Source of the DNA: Sabethes cyaneus | Lineage: Eukaryota > Arthropoda > Insecta > Diptera > Culicidae | Direction: 5' to 3' | Assembly (NCBI RefSeq): GCF_943734655.1 | Contig: NC_071355.1 | Coordinates: 27,652,464-27,716,463 of the forward strand | Length of the DNA: 64,000 nt | Made by a program: the position numbers and the translations under genes | The notes under the pieces: generated by a model | Told to the model about the DNA's origin: nothing | The model's input: only the letters and a program-made list of their open reading frames with translations | The model's database searches: none | In this document: positions 59,090 to 64,000 of the stretch, in pieces | Layout: every line of letters starts with the position of its first letter | Numbering within the stretch: position 1 is the first letter of the stretch

Positions 59090-59395
59090 ATTGTCTTTTG
59101 ATCATCTCTCTTATTGTCATCTTTTTTGTTGCTGTTTTGGCGTCTTTTTATCGTCATTTTTATCATCTTTTATTCTTTTCTTTGGCACTCTTTCATCGTC
59201 ATTTGTTGTCGTTTCGCTGTCGTTTTTTTGTTGACTTTTAGTCACTTTCTTGCAGTTCTTTCGTCGTCCTGCTTGTTCTTAAGACAACAAAAATGTAGTT
59301 TTTACTACCTTTTCGTCGTGTATTCGTCAACTCTTTCGCACATTTTGTTAGCTTGTTATGTTTTTTTATCACTGTTTTGTAGTAATCGCTTGATT
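59090..59395. repeat. Degenerate TCGTC/TTTTC tract
   Basis: Words such as GTCGTTTTTTTGTTGACTTT, CATCGTCATTTGTTGTCG; reverse-complement counterpart of the GACGA tracts at 14.1 and 17.8 kb. Confidence 0.6.
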
Positions 59396-62189
59396 TTTAT
59401 TGCACACTAACGATTCTAACATAAATAACATAAATTTGTAATAAAAACCACTATTAGAATGCAATAAGAATGACAAAAGGCATTCTAAATCACGTAGCAT
59501 TCAACGATTTTGGAAGAACTACACAAAACTATTCAACCACTTGAAGAATACAGCGGGTGGAGGTATCGTATCATACAAGCTTCGAGACTACTTTCCAAAA
59601 TATTCACACATTCACAGCTACGAGCTACGATCGAATCAAAAACTCAAAACGGCCATAATCCAGCAACCGAACCGATAAACAGTGACCGAAACGCACTTGT
59701 CGGAAAGATCATTAGTCCGAACTCGAAACTATACACAAAGCATCCCGTGGATAGGTTAGGTACCCCGGCCGTAGCTAATTGTGGCAATTAATTTATTCGG
59801 CGAAAGTTGGCCGTCAGCGGCACAATGTGTGAATGTACACATGATTTGAACTTTCCGAATACGCAAACCCCCAGCGTCAAAACCGGCTATGCTGGAACCC
59901 AATTAAAGATGCAAATCCCGAGTAAACACGTGTCACAGAAATAGATTGAAAGCATTTCCCCGGCAACCCTTCCTTTTCCCGAGCACGGTTTTTCCAAGCA
60001 GGGCGAATAAATTCCTGCTCTGGTGGTGTAGCTACCGACCAGCCAGTCTGTGCCGGAATTACAAATGTATGAAAATATTTGAGTACAGTGCAACTCATAA
60101 GTTTCCGTGTAAAGCAATAATGGAATTTATTCTTTTGACAACCCTCCCCGGCTGCTGTCATTTGTTCGTTCTAATTTGCGGTGTTGTAGGTGCTAACGGC
60201 AGGCATGTGCTCAAAAAGCTGCGAACTTGAAACGACCATGTAGGTAGTAGACTGGCACCCTCGGAGTTTGCGTGTATGTCGTCTCGGAATTCAGCAACCG
60301 GTACCGTACAGAGTGGGAATATAGATTGAGTTGTCTTGTTTCATGTAATCCTGGAAGGATTAGCGTGAAACTTTTTCACATGAGTAATTAGTAAAAGTTT
60401 TAGTAATATTTCTTTCACTTGGCGGAAATCTACATGAATAAATCAGGCAAAGGTGTTGTTCTGTTAGCGGTACCTAACTTGAATAATTTGCTTGGTTAAT
60501 TTTAGGATACTTCGCTAGATGAGTTTTCGTTTTGTTCTCGGAATGCGACGTTGAATAAAAAGATTTATTCACTTTGGCGAGATTGGTGGAGTCGACTTCC
60601 AGTACTATTGTGTATTTCTTCACTCTTCCTTAATTATTTTTGTTTTTATGTATTAATCTTCCAATTATGAATATACAAAAACTGATTCCTAGCTAATTAA
60701 GAATTTTCATTTCGAAAATTTCCTGCAAGCTACAACATAAATAAAAAGATTAAATATTTCACATTAACTTTCACCGATTGCCGTCTGCGATATGATTGAA
60801 GCCATTTGAGTGCTAACACGGTGAGCAAAAAATGGCTCTGCCGCCGTCGGTCGTTCGGCAGTAAATCAACCTCGCTACAATAAATTTCCATTCTCCCGAA
60901 AATTTACTACGCATGCAGCCAGCACCGAAAACGAAACACCGAAGTAGTCGCACGAGATTCTTTGCCACGCTTGGGTGCACTTACCTGCTTCGACGGGAAA
61001 ATCTCTGTCTGGCTGGCTAAGAAGCCAGCCAAACCCCCACCTGCCCACCCTTTCACTGCACATCCTGGCATTAAAAATATGGGAATGAACGATGATGAAT
61101 TACGACAGGCAGTTTTGGGGATTTCAAAAACCAGATACCGAAACCTGTTTGGTTCGTTGATACGAGCAATCGTCTGCTTGCTCCGTGAAGCCTGACTGGA
61201 ATTTCCTGCTTAGGATGTCTCATCATCATCATCATCGTCATCTTCATCGTCGTCGTCGGGGACTGTCTGGGCATCGCATCGGCAAGATCAAGACATTTCA
61301 AAACCGATTTCATTTCACTCGACTGAGGAATTACCATTTTTCCCATTCAAACCTCACACTAGCTGCATCCGGTCGGTTTTGTGCCTTCCCAGGCACACTC
61401 TCGACAGCCTGAATGCCTCTGGTAGGGAGACAGAGGATCACAAGAATTATAATGCGAATATCTGCCGGAAACAGATTGCCTTCTTGGGGGTGTATTGTTC
61501 CCTTTGTGATGGTTCTTTGAGTACGACTGACGACTTGAGCGCAATTTTCAGCCTCATCTTCCACGCACTTCCAGTCCTTAGTGCCTGCTCCTGCTCTTCC
61601 TCCTCTGGGGGATTGGTGGTTCTGGAAGAGCAAAATAAGCCGGAATTGAGACGACGTTACTTATGTGTGACAGAGCAGATATCCCCCAGAAGACCCGACG
61701 TACACAGAATCGTACCAGGCGGAACAAGGGACACTAAAGTAAATTAAATTTTATAGAACCCCAACAGCTGAAGCGTAAAATTTCATTAGGAGATAACGAG
61801 AGAGACATTCGAATTCCTGCATTTGTATGCGCCCATTCGGAGGGCAGAGCACACTTGACACGGGTCGGTCGCTCGGTCGGGTTTGTTTGCAATTAGCTGC
61901 CGGGTTCGAGAACAAGTTAGGATTAGCATATGAAATTGAATAATAAGCCGCACGGTTCACGGAAACGATGATGCCCACGTGGAACGGGGTTAACCGCCAA
62001 ATAATCCGGTGGCAAACATCGAAAGATTAATGGCTGGTAACTGGTTTCGCCCGGTGCCCTGATGAAGAGATTTGGAATCTGGGGAGAAATGGGCGAGTTT
62101 GAACCTTTATTGAGACGGTTGAATACGTAAAGTTGCTGCTGATAATGCATATGACTGATATTGACTAGGTTTATAACTTATAATGGACA
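59396..62189. other. No gene recognised (single-copy-like DNA)
   Basis: Contains a short CATCAT/CGTCGT trinucleotide tract near 61210-61260. Frames of 60-122 codons occur on both strands without domains. Possibly host intron. Confidence 0.45.
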
Positions 62190-62560
62190 ATTCATGCACT
62201 AAGAGGAAATCCCGTCATTCAAAACAAATAAAGAGAGACAAAATTTTTGTATCAAATTGGATTTTTCTACTATTCTGCTTTGTACTGGATGATCTAAGTT
62301 TGCAGTTTCCGAAAATGTATAGAAGAAGACTCTGTCAAAATTCGCAAAAAAAATCCTTATCTGCCAAGCAATCTGCGGATGTAGCTAAATGAGTCAACCG
62401 TTCATCACATCAGGGACCGTCAACGGACAAATCTACATAGACGGACGAATCGTTCCGTTTACCCTTCTTGATGTCTCACAATTGCGCGACGCCACTGTTT
62501 TGGTAGGACTTGCCATCTTGCCAGTGTCAGGAGTCCTGAATTCGACATAAAATCGATTCT
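62190..62560 (+). mobile_element. Tc1/mariner transposase relic
   Basis: Broken frames recreate the order expected between the first and second catalytic Asp of a D37E-type transposase: RKCIEEDSVKIRKKNP, ILICQAICGCS, MSQPFITSGTVNGQIY, then LPFLMSHNCATPLFW with a stop where the Pro of WPD would be, and DLPSC. The blocks fall in three frames. No terminal repeats are seen. Residue-level similarity is to the 27.5-kb family (LLKQHEGPTILWPDLASC). Confidence 0.65.
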
Positions 62561-63099
62561 TTGTGCAATATAAGTCTCAATAGAAGTAAACTGAGGTACG
62601 CGAAAGAAATACATTTTGTGAACTCTTTTCTTGTATAAATCGACTAGTGATTGTAAAACCCGGAGGCAGAATAAATGTGATATAATATATATTATTTTAC
62701 TTATGGACTTTCGTTTTGACCTAGAACTACGCCTTATCGCAGGGTATCAATCAAAAATTTAGATCCGGGCCAGCGTCACGAAACAATGAAAGATTTGATC
62801 GTCAGTAGCTCTTCCAACTTTATACTTTAACGAATTGTATTGGTTGGCATACTATTCGATTCACAAAAAATGCAGCAATTGTGTGGTTTTCATGAAAAGA
62901 TTGATTTCCAACCGCTAGGTAGTGAGAATTAACGAAACAATTCAAAGTTAAATTTCCCCATACATTTGCCGTGCGATAACTTTGCTTCACAGTCACTGAC
63001 GACTATTACATACACCAAGCCCCTGTTGCTTCTAAAAGAAGAAAACCCCTTTACCCTCGATCCTGTTTTTCGCTTGCTGCGTTACGTGTCCCACACAGG
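62561..63099. other. No gene recognised
   Basis: AT-rich unassigned stretch before the tandem arrays. Confidence 0.5.
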
Positions 63100-63545
63100 C
63101 TGTTCGACTCAACTGCTTGACTCAATTGTTCGACTCAACTGCTTGACTCGACTGCTCGACTCAATGTAAGATGCAGTTCGATTCGGCACGCGACGCGGCT
63201 GCTTGAAGCAATTGCTCGACTCGACTGCACGACTAGACTGCTCGAATCAACAGCTCAACTCGATTGGGCGAATCAACTGCTAGACTCGACTGCACGAATG
63301 AACTGCCCGAGCTAACCGTGAATCAACTGCTCGAATCAACTACTCGACTCGACGACTTGACTCGACGGCTCGAATCAACTGCTCGACTCGACGGCTCTAC
63401 TTGAATGCTCGACTCGACGGCTCTGCTTGATTGCTCGAATCAACTGCTTGACTCGGCCGCTCGAATCAACTGCTCGACTTGACTGCTCGACTCGACTGTT
63501 TGACTCGTGCGCTCGACTTGAATGCTCAATTGGACTGCTGAATTG
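63100..63545. repeat. 13-bp degenerate tandem array (CTCGACTCAACTG)
   Basis: About 34 units of a 13-bp motif alternating CTCGACTCGACTG and CTCGAATCAACTG forms. The minus-strand Ser/Arg/Glu-rich frames (SSRAVESS type) come from this array. Confidence 0.9.
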
Positions 63546-63564
63546 GTTCGACAATAAATTGTGA

Positions 63565-63935
63565 GAAAATGGCTCTGTACGACAATTTGAATGTAACGGT
63601 TCGGTACGATCGTTGAACAAATGACATGATGACATGGCTCGATATTAACCAAACATGAATGTTAGAAAATGATTCGGTACGATCATTATTGATTAATTAT
63701 GTGGTTCGGTACAACCATAGATTAATTGAATGATTCGGTAAAACCATCGTTGAATGAAGTATATGGTTCAATACGACCATCGATAACTGAAACGATTGGG
63801 TACGATCATAGTTATATGAAGTATATGGTTCGGTAAGACCATCGACAAGCAAAATAATTCGGTACGCTCATTGTTGAATGATACAGATGGTTCGGTACGA
63901 CCATAGATGAATTAAATTATTAGGAACGATCAATG
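63565..63935. repeat. 62-bp tandem repeat made of two half-units
   Basis: GGTTCGGTACGACCAT-type blocks start at 63703, 63765, 63827 and 63889, exactly 62 bp apart. GATTCGGTACGATCAT-type blocks start at 63671, 63732, 63794 and 63856. Each 62-bp unit therefore has two related halves of about 29 and 33 bp. Older, less regular units extend left to about 63565. Confidence 0.9.
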
Positions 63936-63949
63936 TTAATATTCAGTTC

Positions 63950-64000
63950 TTCTTCTTCAGCAGCATTGAGCTGGGGTAGCTCGTGCTGTTTCAAGCACTC
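63950..64000 (-). mobile_element. RTE LINE 3' end (cut by window edge)
   Basis: Four TTC units, then CAGCAGCATTGAGCTGGGGT and AGCTCGTGCTGTTTCAAGCA, matching 14401-14450. The element continues beyond the window. Confidence 0.85.

Noticed and set aside
63375..63635. Ser/Arg/Glu-rich repeat protein
   Set aside because: Product of the 13-bp tandem array.
63100..63935. CRISPR-like array
   Set aside because: Units are contiguous tandem repeats without unique spacers, in eukaryotic DNA.

Overview
This window is eukaryotic repeat-dominated DNA, most likely from a mosquito (Culicidae); genus cannot be fixed from the sequence. The reasons are the combination of RTE-clade LINEs with a (GAA)n tail, a CR1-like LINE without RNase H, Tc1/mariner relics with a D37E catalytic spacing (the ITmD37E type known from mosquitoes), non-autonomous Helitrons whose interior is a ~143-bp minisatellite, tRNA-derived SINE heads and many small foldback MITEs. 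No host protein-coding exon, rRNA or functional tRNA could be supported, and nothing prokaryotic (operon, CRISPR, phage, toxin module) is present. I saw no viral gene.

Layout. 1-2.4 kb: unassigned. 2.4-5 kb: a triple nest (RTE relic, holding an unnamed dispersed repeat, itself split by a ~470-bp SINE with a 10-bp target duplication), then two MITEs. 5.2-6.0 kb: heptanucleotide arrays. 6.3-13.5 kb: an inverted pair of a non-coding dispersed repeat flanks an RTE copy (7.5-9.5 kb) interrupted by two other elements. 14.4-17.4 kb: the longest RTE copy (endonuclease plus reverse transcriptase), disabled by stops and frameshifts. 17.6-20.7 kb: degenerate GACGA-type simple sequence, a SINE, and a Helitron that landed inside an (AAAAAGT)n array and carries a 63-unit (TGTC)n expansion. 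24.4-27.1 kb: a MITE, a SINE head, a LINE relic and a 1.35-kb pyrimidine-rich tract. 27.3-31.5 kb: two D37E transposons in opposite orientation, the second followed by a 5'-truncated RTE copy. 31.5-40.1 kb: CR1-like, RTE and R1-like relics and a TA-flanked palindromic transposon. 41.5-47.3 kb: Helitron-like minisatellite debris, two palindromic MITEs and two further TA-flanked non-coding transposons. 49.6-55.1 kb: a Helitron-like element, the best-preserved LINE of the window (CR1-like, one stop and one slippage frameshift in ORF2), and a second Helitron. 55.1-59.4 kb: purine-rich tract, a foldback element, a D37E relic and another RTE relic with the unnamed repeat. 62-64 kb: a D37E relic, a 13-bp array, a 62-bp dimeric tandem repeat and the start of one more RTE copy.

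The remaining stretches (about 9.5-12.9, 20.7-24.3, 32.4-36.4, 47.3-49.5 and 59.4-62.2 kb) look single-copy, with no long coding frames; they may be intronic or intergenic. The most unusual signal is a shared design in three TA-flanked, apparently non-coding transposons between 37 and 47 kb: the terminal-repeat motif is reiterated inside the element in both orientations, in one case as a perfect 21-bp palindrome.
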